Assembly: GCA_026315105.1 (NCBI GenBank)
Contig: CM048744.1
Coordinates: 975,892,221 to 975,956,220, forward strand
Origin: Locusta migratoria
Lineage: Eukaryota > Arthropoda > Insecta > Orthoptera > Acrididae
DNA length: 64,000 bases
Direction of reading: 5' to 3'
In this document: in pieces, positions 9,629-19,884 of the stretch
How the letters are laid out: each line of letters opens with the position of its first letter
Position numbering within the stretch: position 1 is the first letter of the stretch
Program-made: the position numbers and the translations under genes
Notes under the pieces: model-generated
What the model was told of the DNA's origin: nothing
Seen by the model: the letters and a program-made list of their open reading frames with translations, nothing else
The model's database searches: none

Positions 9629-10894
9629 TCTAATATATAAAGCAAAGTGTCCGTGTGTTTATTTATGTGTACGTGTTCCATGCAGATCTACAGTTTAGTT
9701 CCAATATTTATGAAATTTTGTACACGTAAGCTTAAATCCATTTGGACGGTTGCCGTTAAGTGTAAGAATCACGATACATAGTTCACGAGATATGACGTCA
9801 TAAACAATGAGATGCGCCAAAAAATACCGCATTTAGCGAGAAGCTGCGCATTTTCCTCTGCCGGCCGCGGTGGCCGTGGGGACTGAGGCGCTCCAGTCAC
9901 GGTCTGCGCGGCCACTACGGTCGGGTGTTCGAATCCCCCCTCGGGCATGGATATTTGTGCCGTCCTTAGCGTTAGCTAGTTCGTAAGTAGTTTGTAAGTT
10001 TAGCTACTGATAACCCCGTAGTTACGTCCCATAAGCTATACATTTTGGCACTTACTTCTAAACCACTGGATCGATTTCAAACAAATTTGGTACACACATT
10101 CCTTACAACGAGGTAACAATTACTACACGGTTAATAATCACGTACGACACATGGTTCACAAGATACGACGTCATAAACAATAAGAATCGCAAAATACTGC
10201 TCATAATGCGGCGAAATTTATAAATACGCTTTATGAGAATAATAGTACTTAACGACGTGCAACAAACTTTAAACATAATATCAAATCTTTATTAAACTTT
10301 TTCTCGCTGACACCCATAGCAAAATGATGAAAGTAAAAAAAGTTTCTCTCTTACTACTTTTCCGCTGTTCATGGAGTAAACTACGGCATACGGTATGACG
10401 TTACAATTTATAATTTGTACACTACCAATAATAGCCGCAGAAAATTTTACAGACAGAATACACAGATGTAGTTGAATGTACGATCTAAATTGCATAACGG
10501 TACGATATATAATTCATGAGATATGAGCACATAAATAGTACCGTTCCGCTGTTCATGGACTAAAACTACGGCATTCGGCTGACGTTACAATTTATAATAC
10601 ATACACTACAAACTGTAGCCGCGGGAAATTTTATAGACAGTATACACGTATATACTTGAGTGTACCTTCTAAATTGTATGACAGTAAGACACGTAGTTCA
10701 CGAGATATGAGCACATAAACAATAACGTTCATGGAAAACCGCCCCATCACCCTCCAAGTTTTAATGTATTACTTGTTTACTACTAATTGTATTCCCAAGA
10801 GATTTTGCATACAGCCCTTATACAAATGAATATACACCAGAGAAATGGCAGGAATAAATAATACATACCCGGGCAACGCCGGGTTTTCGGCTAG
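9629..10894 (+). mobile_element. Non-autonomous Helitron, complete, with SINE inside
   Basis: The 5' end is TCTAATATATAAAGCAAAGT and the 3' end is the hairpin cccgggcaacgccggg followed by ttttcggCTAG at 10894. The interior matches the minus-strand copy at 5960-7008 (for example cacgagatatgacgtcataa). Removing the SINE-A at 9860-10042 leaves about 1.08 kb, the family's usual size. Its 3' terminus abuts directly the 5' terminus of a second Helitron at 10895. Confidence 0.85.
9860..10042 (+). mobile_element. SINE-A inserted in Helitron
   Basis: The head ccggccgcggtggccgtggg, B box gtgttcgaatcccc and tail tagctactgataaccccgta identify SINE-A. It splits the Helitron between cattttcctct and a diverged copy of that target (cattttggc, then acttacttct), so the target duplication is only approximate. 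Confidence 0.82.
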
Positions 10895-11503
10895 TCTAAT
10901 ATATAAAGCAGAGTGTCCGTATGTTTGTACGTGTTGCATATAAATCTACAGTTTTGTTCCAATATTCATGACATTTTGTACACGTAAGCTTCAATCCATG
11001 AGGACCGTCGCCGTAAGTGTAAGAATCGCGTACGATACATAGTTTACGAGGTATGACGTCATCAACAATGAGATGCGCGAAAAACTGCTGCATTTTGCGA
11101 CAATGCTGCTCATTTTCTTCTAAACAACAGGACCGATTTCAACCAAATTTGATACACACATTCCTTACCGTGAGGTACGAATTGCTGCATGGTTAAGAAT
11201 CACATACGGCACATGGTTCAAAAGATATTACGTCATAATCAATAAAAATCGCAAAAAATGCTATATAACGCGGCGAGACTTTCAAACTACACTGTATGTG
11301 AATGACAGTACTTAGCGACTTGCAACAAACTTTAAACATAATTTCAAACCTTTGTTAAACTTTTTCTCGCTGGCAACCATAGTAAAATGATGAAAGCAAA
11401 AAAGTTTCGCGCTTACTACTTTTCTGCTGTTTATGGAGTAAAACTACGGCTCTCGGTATGACGTTGCAATTTATAATTTGAACACTACAAATTGTAGCGA
11501 CAG
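10895..11503 (+). mobile_element. Helitron, 5' part, head-to-tail with the previous one
   Basis: The sequence begins TCTAATATATAAAGCAGAGT immediately after the CTAG of the preceding Helitron. It follows the family consensus (gaggtatgacgtcatcaaca, tggcaaccatagtaaaatga) until about 11503, then switches to unrelated DNA. The 3' hairpin and CTAG are missing, so it is truncated or disrupted. Confidence 0.8.
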
Positions 11504-12062
11504 TGAGGGCGTTCACAGAGACGGAAGAAGTCCAGTCTCAAAAACCCGGAAAAGTGAAATAATTACAAAGACGGAAAAGTAAGAATAAATACTATGGCAT
11601 GCAACCCTTACAAATAAATAGAATTTCATAAGCAAGCTACTGAAGCAGGTTGTACAAAGCTCGGAGAGAATTAATGATAAAGACTGAGGGAATACTATAA
11701 GTTCAGAGAAGAAACAGCAAAATTAAAATAGCCGGGGAGAGAAGATTTCAAAATGTTAGGGGACATCAGAAGGATACACGCATAGTTACTTGCCTGATGG
11801 GATGGAAGAAACAATAGTGGAAGCTGAAGGCTTTCTTCTAAGATCCATCCACGTGGAACACATATCACTCACGGAAGGAAACAATAAGAAAAATTTTACA
11901 TGCACTGTACAAAAATGAACATATCATCTGTTAGAAATAGTAACCCATACACAACGTTTATCTGTTGGAAATCACTGGACTGAAAAACTAGAATATATTT
12001 CCGCGCACGATCGGAAGGAATATTCCAAGAAATGAATCTAAGTTCAAGAGTCTAAGTTAAAC
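11504..12062. other. Unassigned stretch upstream of SINE-B
   Basis: Purine-rich sequence without recognisable protein motifs. It may belong to the same decayed retroelement as 12283-12640, since the SINE-B between them has a target duplication and is an insertion. Confidence 0.35.
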
Positions 12063-12073
12063 ATGAGGGACAA

Positions 12074-12271
12074 ATATTCAAATATTTGTAAATCTATCGG
12101 ACCAAACTGCGTGGTCATCAGTCCATAGCTTACAAACTACTTAAACCTAGGTAAACTAACCTAAGGACAACACCCACACCCATGCCCCAGGGAGGACTCG
12201 AACCTCCACAGCGAGCAACCGCGCGCTCCACAGCGAGACGCTTTAGACCGCTCGGCTACTCCTCCGTGGCC
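12074..12271 (-). mobile_element. SINE-B with near-perfect 11-bp target duplication
   Basis: A reverse-strand SINE-B has the tail tgcgtggtcatcagtccata, the B box as ggactcgaacctcc and its head near 12240-12268. It is flanked by atgagggacaa (12063-12073) and atgatggacaa (12272-12282), one mismatch. An open frame crossing its right edge is chance. Confidence 0.85.
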
Positions 12272-12282
12272 ATGATGGACAA

Positions 12283-13329
12283 CGAATCTCTACCATCTCC
12301 GCAGACACAAGAGCAGAACCAACCTTACCTCACCATGATCCCAGCACAAAGAGAAGACCTAGCGGATAGGAGGCGCGAAAAAGCTACCAGAAACAGGCAA
12401 ACCCCAAGACACAGCGGTGGTGGGGACGAGAGACTCGCCCTGGAGACGGCTCGTCGACTAGCTTGTAACCAAAGGGTGTAGAAACCTCTTTGGTCACATC
12501 AGCAGCAGGGGTAGGTAACGACTAACTATCAACCCTGAACCAGAGAGAACCATGCAAACAGAGCTATCACTACCCATATTAAGACAGACATTAGATTCTC
12601 GCACATCCACTTAAAAGTAAAAAAAAAAAAAAGTACTCATTCTCACAGGGACAGTGATGCAGCGGAGAAGCCGAACTTATTGCCACAACCATAACCATAA
12701 TAATAAATTATAAAATAACAAAATCCTAGCAATATTAACCAACATTTCAGAAACTAATATTTTAAAACATGAAATAAAAAAATGCTATTCCTCATGCTTC
12801 GAAAATAGTGGGGTTTTAGTTTTAACAAAATGCTAATCTAGCGACATCAACTAAATTACAATTTTATAAAAAATATGGAAAATGATAGACGGTTGTCTTT
12901 CAAAGTTTAATTCTCGAAACAAGTGAGCTATGTATCCACAAAAGTGTACTACCGGTACTCAGAAATGACAGTCATTTAAATATACGAAAATTAACAGGGC
13001 AAGAACCAAACAGTGGTTTTATCTGAAAACATTTTTCCTTGGTTCCGCAAGATGGTGGCCTGCCTTCAATCGACACGTATGCTTTGCGTATTAGCGTCGC
13101 CTCACCTTATCTTAACCTCCTTGGTCACATCATTCCGCTAAGGTTACGTCTTGCGCTTCATAATCAAAGTAGTGACAATGAGTTCCAGAAGAAGCCCCTT
13201 GTCAGTTTCGCCAAGTTGGGAAGAACATTTTTTGGTTGAAAAAAATAAATTGTCTTTTCTTGTAAGGTTATGAATACGACGAAGTAGTATAATATACTGC
13301 GTCACTATATTTTTCTTCTCGGGACACAG
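12283..13329. other. Unassigned; possible retroelement 3' end, then AT-rich DNA
   Basis: At 12283-12480 an open frame rich in charged residues continues from the SINE border. An A-rich tract follows near 12620-12634 and an (ataacc)-like tail near 12686-12710, which could be a LINE 3' end. From 12720 to 13329 nothing is recognised. The short frame at 13039-13239 shows no family signature. Confidence 0.35.
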
Positions 13330-14117
13330 TACGATGAGTTGGATAGTAACGCACGAAAGGAACTGATTGTCAGACTCAAAGGGTGAAGTCCAGCAACAGG
13401 TAAATCAGATGTAAAATCTTTACGTAGTCACCGTCGCATCGAAGAATATCGCACCGATTATTCCATGACTTGAGTTTGCACACCACACAGCTATCCACTG
13501 GGTATGAACATGCTTCCCGATCGCGAAATGCAGATTCTCCCTACTCCAAATGCGCCAATGTTGCTGATTGACTAACGTATCCAAATGAACCCGGGCTTGT
13601 CGCTAAACCAAACCATATACACGTCAAAGTGCTGTTTGTCAATTCTGTGGACAATAGTGATGGCGAAACACAATCGCTGTTGCATGACCCTGGGGCTTAA
13701 TGGGTGACAGATGGGAACAGTACCAGGTTTTCAACATCAATTAGTGGCAAAGCCTCTGTTCAATCCCACCTGAAAGATTTCCTTGCTCTGGGTTGAAACA
13801 CAGTGCGTGTCTTCTCGATTTTTTCAGGCGTTTCCACTCCTTTTCGACGAGCGGCATTACCGACACTATCATCGTGAACAAACTTTAGAATCAATTCTTT
13901 GATTGTTGATAGTACACTTGAACCGGTTGTCCTCGCCTTGAACTCGGTCGCAAACTTCCGTCGAGCAAATGATCGACAACAAGGAGCGTGCGCATGCGCT
14001 TATTAATTCCCACCATGCACTGCGGCCAAGCGTACATTTTGAACGTCCTAACGCAAATCGTTTTTAAGTTATGGCCATTTTATTTCATATATTTCAATAA
14101 TTGCCACCCTGAATATT
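13330..14117 (-). pseudogene. Tc1/mariner-superfamily transposase relic
   Basis: Minus-strand translation shows degraded catalytic-domain motifs. VWFSDKPGFIWI (about 13620-13580) resembles the common VWFSDEAHFHL segment around the first catalytic Asp. AVWCANSSHGIIGAIFF (about 13495-13440) matches the VWCA-GIIGP block that follows. Stops and frameshifts interrupt it throughout. The outer end near 14117 reads cagggtggcaattattgaaa on the minus strand, a plausible terminal repeat, but I could not locate its partner. Non-functional. Confidence 0.7.
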
Positions 14118-14341
14118 GTATTATAGCTAAAGTAAGACAGATGTTCATATGGTGAGACAAATGGGCGCTATTTCGAAGTAAAACAAAAACTTTTCTCTCG
14201 GAGATCCTAGCACAAAGAGTAACCGGGCACCATGACCCTCAAGACTGCAATTATGCACATTTATTAAAACCTTTATTTCAATTCTGTAGAAGTTGCATAT
14301 TGTTTATATAGCATCTAATTTCGAATCATATCTCCATCTTT

Positions 14342-14546
14342 CAAATGTTCAAATATTTGTAGAGCTTATGGGACTTAACTACGGGGTCATCAGTCGCTAA
14401 ACTTACAAACTACTTATGAACTAGCTAACACTAAGGACGGCACAAATATCCAAGCCCGAGGGGGGGGGGGGATTCGAACCTCCGACCGTAGTGGCCGTGC
14501 AGACCGTGACTGGCGCGCCGCAGACCGCTTTACCACCGTAGCCGGC
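14342..14546 (-). mobile_element. SINE-A with 11-bp target duplication
   Basis: A reverse-strand SINE-A is flanked by the perfect direct repeat tctccatcttt at 14331-14341 and 14547-14557. A G12 run (14460-14471) lies where the B-box region normally has about six, showing slippage. Confidence 0.92.
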
Positions 14547-14812
14547 TCTCCATCTTTATACCTGCATATTTAAACTACACCAACTATGCTTGCTTGGCGA
14601 AAATAAATATACATATCATTAATAATTGACAACTGACCGTTAATAATGATAAGTTTGAAGTAATCGTTATGACCACTAAACAAATCCGTTATATTTCATT
14701 TATACGATATAACATTTAAATCTATTTGCTGTAAATTCAACTAAATACCTAGTAACAATTATGAACAACGCAAATTGGAAAGAACACACAGATTATTGTA
14801 GGGAAAGCAACA

Positions 14813-14978
14813 GCTGGCCGCAGTGGCCGAGTGGTCTGGTAACAGCCGGGCGCCGTGGCTCAGCGCGCCCGGTCAGGGGGCTCAACGCCCACTGTAATAA
14901 AAAAAGCTGAGCCAAGAACACTTCGAACATCAACGAACAAATACGATCAGTGTCCGCAATGAACAGAACTACCCATAG

Positions 14979-15036
<58 letters not shown>

Positions 15037-15196
15037 GGTCTGCGGCGCGCCAGTCACAGTCTGAACGGCCGCTAAGGTCGGGGGTTCGAATCCCCCCCTC
15101 GGTTTGTGTCGTCTTTAGTATAAGGTAGTTCAAAAGTAATTTGTAAGTTTAGTAACTAATGACCCCGCAGTTCCCTTAAGCTTAACAAACATTTGT
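14813..15196 (+). mobile_element. SINE-A interrupted by SINE-C
   Basis: The head (gctggccgcagtggccgagt) starts at 14813 and is broken at 14838. It resumes at 15034 with ggtctgcggcgcgccagtca, B box gggttcgaatcccc and the usual tail to 15196. The inserted DNA is SINE-C, so two retroposition events are layered here. Confidence 0.88.
14839..15033 (+). mobile_element. SINE-C, short tRNA-like head with long poly(A)
   Basis: The sequence has an A-box-like cgtggctcagcgcgcccggt, a B-box-like ggggctcaacgccc, then an A/C-rich body and a 53-A tract (14982-15034). Direct repeats agtggtctg at 14830-14838 and 15034-15042 show retroposition. The pure poly(A) tail differs from SINE-A and SINE-B and suggests a different, poly(A)-recognising LINE partner. 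A second copy is at 27163-27331. Confidence 0.85.
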
Positions 15197-15214
15197 GAAT
15201 TTTTGTGAAGGCGA

Positions 15215-15728
15215 ACCAAAGGTTACATTTCACTGGCAGAGCACTTACAAGTTGTAACAGTTTTACTGAAGAACGTGCCTACACTACAGTCCTGCGTCCT
15301 GTTTTGGAGTATTGCTGCGCCTTGTGGGATCCACGCCAGGTCCGACTACTGACGATTTAGAGAAATTACAGATAAGGACAGCTTGTTTTGTATTATCGCT
15401 GTGTAGGGCAGAGAGAGTCACGGAAATGATGCACGAGTTGGAGTGGAAGTCATTAAAAGATAGGCGTTATCCGTTGGGTAAGATCTATTAGCGAAATTTC
15501 TTTCACCAGCTTTCTGTTTCGAATGCGAACCTATTTTGTTAGCCACCATCTACATAGGGAGATATTATCATCATCATAAAATAAGAGAAGATCTAAAACG
15601 GAAATATTTAGGTGTTCCTTTTTTTCCCGTGAGCCATCAGGAAATGGAAATGTAGAGAAATATCATAAAAGTGGATCGATTAATCCTCTGCCATGTATTT
15701 AAATATAACTTGCAGAGTATTTATGTAA
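15215..15728 (+). mobile_element. CR1-like LINE, 3' fragment
   Basis: Plus-strand translation in broken frames gives LEKLQIRTACFVLSLCRAER and VTEMMHELEWKSLKDRRY. This is the region after the reverse transcriptase where CR1-type LINEs show a LQRRAARFV--SVTEMLxxLxWxSLExRR pattern. The 3' end (cttgcagagtatttatgtaa, then atgtgg) parallels the gagtatgtatgtagatg ends of the copies at 22086 and 35995. It is heavily truncated. Confidence 0.72.
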
Positions 15729-16341
15729 ATGTGGAATACAGAAAAGTCTCTTACACTACGAACCTACGTCATACGCAGCGCACGAAGACAGGTGACGCTG
15801 TCTCTTATGCCGTCCTCTCACGGGACGTGGAAACGCACGTGGAGGAGGGCGTGGTGCCGTTGCAGCGTGGAATTCTGCGTTCCACTGCCCTGCGAAGCGT
15901 GGAATGAAGGATCCAGCATGTTAGATTTTTGCTTCGTGGAGTGGAACATGACCAATGAAAAGTGACCTAGTTTCCACGTGACAAGCAAAACTTTTCATCC
16001 GCCATATTGCAAACGGAACTCCGTATTTCGGGCCTTCTTTCGTTTTAGCGTACGATGTATAAATATAATCTTTTTAAAGCTCCAGAAAATTGAAGAACTT
16101 TTGAAAACACATCATTTTAGGTATGATTTGTTGCAAAACTATATAGTCATAGCTTTAAAGGATATCGTATTTAACGTTAGTCAGTGTTATAATTTATATA
16201 CCGTGAAAGAATATCGTTCCTACCCTACGGTTCAACGCCATTCTATCAAAGGAGCGTCTTTATGATACTTTGTCATAAATAAATATTACAGCATGTTTTA
16301 GGTGCATAGCATATCACAAACACAGCGAATTCTCTTCCGAG
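15729..16341. other. Unassigned; overlapping short frames without family features
   Basis: Two overlapping plus-strand frames (15671-15907, 15729-15965) run through a GC-rich patch but show no recognisable motif. The segment cgtcctctcacgggacgtg at 15803-15821 is mirrored at 17539-17557, a possible terminal inverted repeat of an unrecognised element. Confidence 0.35.
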
Positions 16342-16425
16342 GAGAAATAGCGCAGTTGGTAGCGCAGTGAGCTGTGGAGCAGAAGTTGCAAGAAACTCAG
16401 GTTCGCAACCCTCTGCTTTTAAAAA
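16342..16425 (+). pseudogene. tRNA-like sequence (SINE head or tRNA pseudogene)
   Basis: A perfect D-arm/A-box (tagcgcagttggtagcgc) is followed 40 bp later by a B-box-like ggttcgcaacc and a T-rich tract. The T stem does not pair well and no convincing anticodon stem forms, so I do not call a functional tRNA. Confidence 0.5.
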
Positions 16426-17861
16426 ATATTTATTTTTTCCTTTTTTGTTTCCTTACTGTTTCTGGATCTTTCTTATTAATTTAAGTGTAATATCCGATAT
16501 TCGTCATTATTTCTTTATTATTTAACGTGGTAGTTAGCGTCACGAGCTATGGAGGAAAAAAAGTAACTAACAGGTTTGCATCTACACTCTCTGCGATATT
16601 TTTTTAATTATTTGGTTTAATTACGGTTTATGTAATTTGTTTGTTAATTTAATACAATTATAATAACCAGTATTAGACATTATTTACTACAAACATTAAC
16701 GATTTCTGCCCACGAGAGAACTTGTTGAGTATTTCGTGCAAGGGCACAGGTACCAATAAATTTCGAGACAGTACCCCACGTCATTCGGTTTTCGTCACGC
16801 TGTTTGAATTCTGTTGCAGTTCAGTACAGTTCTGGAATAGTTCAGTTTCACAGTGCAGAGAGAGAGAGTGGTCATGGAAGGAGATGAAGTAAAGGAGCAA
16901 AAGTGTTTACGTATAATACTAAAAGCAAAAATTATCACAACGAACATTGTCGAACTGAGGCGTTGTTCTGCGTGTATGAACAAGTAGACTGTGTCAGGCA
17001 GAACTTATTATCTTCGAAGGAATGCCAAAGTAAACATTTGGATATGCAGAATATATACATCGTCGTAAAAATAGCAATATGAGAGAGCGTGACAAGTGGA
17101 GCTGGCGCAGATGAAGGATTTCACCGTTTACAGTTTTTTTAATTATATTTTGCCAGAAGTGATTTAGTCGTACATATTGTTATCATTATCAAACGTTTTG
17201 AGTTAATGTACCATCTTTGTGTTTCTTGAAGAAAAAATAAAATTTCTGGAAGAGTATTGCATGCAACGTGCAAGCATAAGAAAGCTACAGTATTCGTTTT
17301 TTTTTTTTTTTATTTTTTTTTTTTTTTACGGCGTTCTCTAACAGATACCGTGTAATTTTACGCACATCCATCTTTGTAAAGACAATAATTTACGCGCCAG
17401 CCCGCAACGGACGCTGGAGAGCGCTGCGGTGAGCAGCTCGTTGTGTTCCGTGGGCTGTGGCGGGTGGTTTCAGAGCGTGCTGTAGCTACACTACACTAGA
17501 CTAGGTAGACAGCACGTGGCCTGCGACACGTAGGCACAACACGTCCCGTGTGAGGACGGCTTTATTGTCCGTGAGAATGCGTGTTTTCAACACTGCTGTT
17601 CTTTTTGTAAGCGAACCGGCTTTGACTTGGCCACACAGTTTTTATTACCACTGTAGCGTAATTTGAGTCCAGCAAAATTTACGCCCCATCTCAGAGGTTA
17701 AGTATCGCGATGGCGATGCAATGGCCTGTGCTTAATTACACTTGCTTATGTTAGTATGGAAGTTAGCTGCATTAAAACTGACACGTGCTCCCTAGGACTG
17801 TTCATACAAAGTTAAGTTATGAACCGAAAGGCAAACTAATATATTACTTGAATAAAACCAG
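16426..17861. other. Unassigned stretch; T-rich tract and GC-rich patch
   Basis: No motif recognised. An interrupted T tract lies at 17298-17327 and a GC-rich patch at about 17395-17560. The frame at 16795-16983 has no family features. Confidence 0.4.
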
Positions 17862-17911
17862 ATAAATTAAAAAACACAATTGTGTGTGTGTTCTACAAGT
17901 TTATTTTTGTT

Positions 17912-17953
17912 TACTTAACCGGTTTTCGGCTTATTACGCCATCTTCAGAGTAT
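17912..17953 (-). ncRNA. Hammerhead-ribozyme-like motif, left arm
   Basis: On the minus strand: tact, CTGAAGA (fits CUGANGA), stem II tggc-gtaataa-gcc, GAAA, palindromic stem III aaccggtt sharing the last A of GAAA, then A and agta, which pairs with tact as stem I. The very short palindromic stem III would need a dimer, as known for Penelope-type and newt hammerheads. Activity is untested. Confidence 0.5.
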
Positions 17954-18817
17954 TTACTGCTCTGTCAAAGAGGTTACAATGTTTAGATACAGTATGGGAA
18001 GAGATGACAAATGACACAACTTAGATTGACATACATAGTATAACACTTCTTTGACATTGTGTTATTACAGTTATGAACTTAAAAACTAAACAGTTCACCC
18101 CTATTGGATTTAACTTAATTCATCCCTGAGTTACATTACCTCCTACCCTGTCAGTTCCAGTCTCTTCATACATTTCCTCATAGTACAGTCAATTACCTAA
18201 GTTTTCCATCAACTCCCACACTGGCTGTTCCATTCCTCCATGACAAAAAACCAAAAACCCTTAAATGTAGACCTAGCATTTTATTTATTTTTATAACTAA
18301 TAGATCAAAGTCAGACAATCACATTTTCAATATCAATTAAAAAAACTGGATTCCTTGTTTACCCACACAGTCCCAAACTCCTGTGTATTTATTATGATTT
18401 ATTTTTAAGTTTTGAAAATTCGGTCCCAGTGTAGCTTACAACATAATATTCATTTTCATCTACCTGAATTCTTAGAATATTAATTTCATTAGACGGATTT
18501 GTTTAGTTTAATCGAATGCAGTAACTATTCATTCTAAGTTCTTGATTCCACTCCAAATCTGACCTTACAACTGTCATATGTAACACCATCTATAACTATA
18601 GTGCAGAATTATTAACAAGGCACTTATATATATTTATTTGTCAGCATTATCAGTTTGTTTGTAATAGTAGGTAGTTTCAGTTCCAAGGTTATATTGACAT
18701 TTATTCCTTGTTTTATCCTTCACACATTGTATATTCTTGTATTACTGTTTTAGTTTGTAAGTTGATAACTGTAATAACACAATGTCAAAGAAGTGTTATA
18801 CTATGTATGTCGATCTA

Positions 18818-19714
18818 GTTGTTGTTGTGGTCTTCAGTCCGGAGACTGGTTTGATGCAGCTCTCCACAATACCCTATCCTGAGCAAACCTCTTCATCTCC
18901 ACATAAGAACAGCAACCTACATCTGTCTGAATCTGCTTACTGTACCCATCTCTTGGTCTTCCTCTGCGATTTTTACCCCACACACTTCCCTCCAATGTTA
19001 AATTCACAATTCCTTCATGTCTAAGAAAGTGTCCTACTAATCTATCCCTTCTTTTAGTCAAGGTATGCCAGAAATTTCTTTTCTCCCCATTTCTGTTCAG
19101 TACCTCCTCATTAGTTACGCGATCCACCCACCTAATCTTCAGCATTCTTCTGTAACACCATACTTCAAAAGCCTCAATCCTCTTCCTGTCCGCACTATTT
19201 ATCGTCCATGTCTCACTCCCATACAAGGCAACACTCCATACAAATGCCTTCAGAAAGGACTTCCTTAGGCTTAAATCAATATTCGATGTTAACAAATTTC
19301 TCTTTTTCAAGAACGCTTGTTATTTTACTGCCCAAGTAACAAAACTCATCTACCTCCTTTATTGCTTCGTTTCCCAATCTAATTCCTTCAGCATCACCTG
19401 ATTTTCTTACACTGCACTCCATTACCCTAGTTTTGCTCTTGTTAATGTTCATCTTATATGCACCTTTCAGCACACTGTCCATTCCGTTCAGTTGCTCTTC
19501 CAGGTCCTTTGCTGTATGTGACAGAATTACTATGTCGTCGGCGAACTTTAATTCCTTCACCAAATTTCTCCTTGCTTTCCTTTATGGCTTGCTCAATGTA
19601 CAAATTGAATAACAATGGAGAAAGACTACAACCCTGTCTTACTCCCTTTCCAACCACTGCATCCCTTTCATGCCCTTCAACTCTGACAACCGCTGTCTGG
19701 TTTTTGTACAAGTT
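18818..19714 (-). mobile_element. 5'-truncated LINE inserted in foldback arm, 13-bp target duplication
   Basis: This is the same LINE family as 5059-5532, here about 897 bp. The direct repeat gtatgtcgatcta flanks it at 18805-18817 and 19715-19727. Minus-strand coding remnants cover the RT palm and C-terminus. Its plus-strand left edge (gttgttgttgtggtcttcag) is the element's 3' end, so truncation is at the right. Confidence 0.9.
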
Positions 19715-19738
19715 GTATGTCGATCTAAGTGGAGTCAT
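18834..19738 (-). pseudogene. LINE reverse transcriptase fragment (frameshifted)
   Basis: It encodes part of the RT of a non-LTR element, which copies its RNA at a nicked target. In order on the minus strand: VRQGCSLSPLLFNLYIE (palm motif, about 19650), LKFADDIVILSH with the catalytic FADD (about 19555), then YLGSKITS, and the C-terminal block YGSETWTINSADRKRIEAFE in a separate frame (19310-18834). At least two frameshifts lie between these pieces, so it is dead. The last few coordinates run into the target duplication. Confidence 0.85.
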
Positions 19739-19794
19739 TTGTCATCTCTTCCCATACTGTATCTAAACATTGTAACTTCTTTGACACAGCAGTA

Positions 19795-19836
19795 TATACT
19801 CTGAAGATGGCCTAACAACCCGAAAACCGGTTAAGT
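19795..19836 (+). ncRNA. Hammerhead-ribozyme-like motif, right arm
   Basis: This is the mirror copy: tact, CTGAAGA at 19801, a weakened stem II (tgg...ccc), GAAA at 19822, then accggtta and agta. Stem II has lost one pair relative to the left arm, so this copy is probably degenerate. Confidence 0.42.
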
Positions 19837-19884
19837 AAACAAATAAAACTTGTAGAACACACACAAAATTGTGTTTTTTTTTAA

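Larger units (their letters stand above)
17862..19884. mobile_element. Foldback element with about 225-bp inverted arms and hammerhead-like motifs
   Basis: The left arm (17862-18092) and right arm (18744-18817 continuing at 19728-19884) are reverse complements with high identity, for example ttacttaaccggttttcggc at 17911 against gaaaaccggttaagtaaac at 19822. The right arm is split by a LINE. The 650-bp AT-rich centre (18093-18743) is non-coding. Each arm carries, reading outward, CTGAAGA, a short GGC/GCC stem, then GAAA and the palindrome AACCGGTT, a layout like the minimal hammerhead ribozymes of Penelope-like terminal repeats. I infer a non-autonomous Penelope-related or foldback element. 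Confidence 0.7.

Noticed and set aside
16342..16425. Functional tRNA gene
   Set aside because: The A box is excellent, but the T stem and anticodon stem do not pair.
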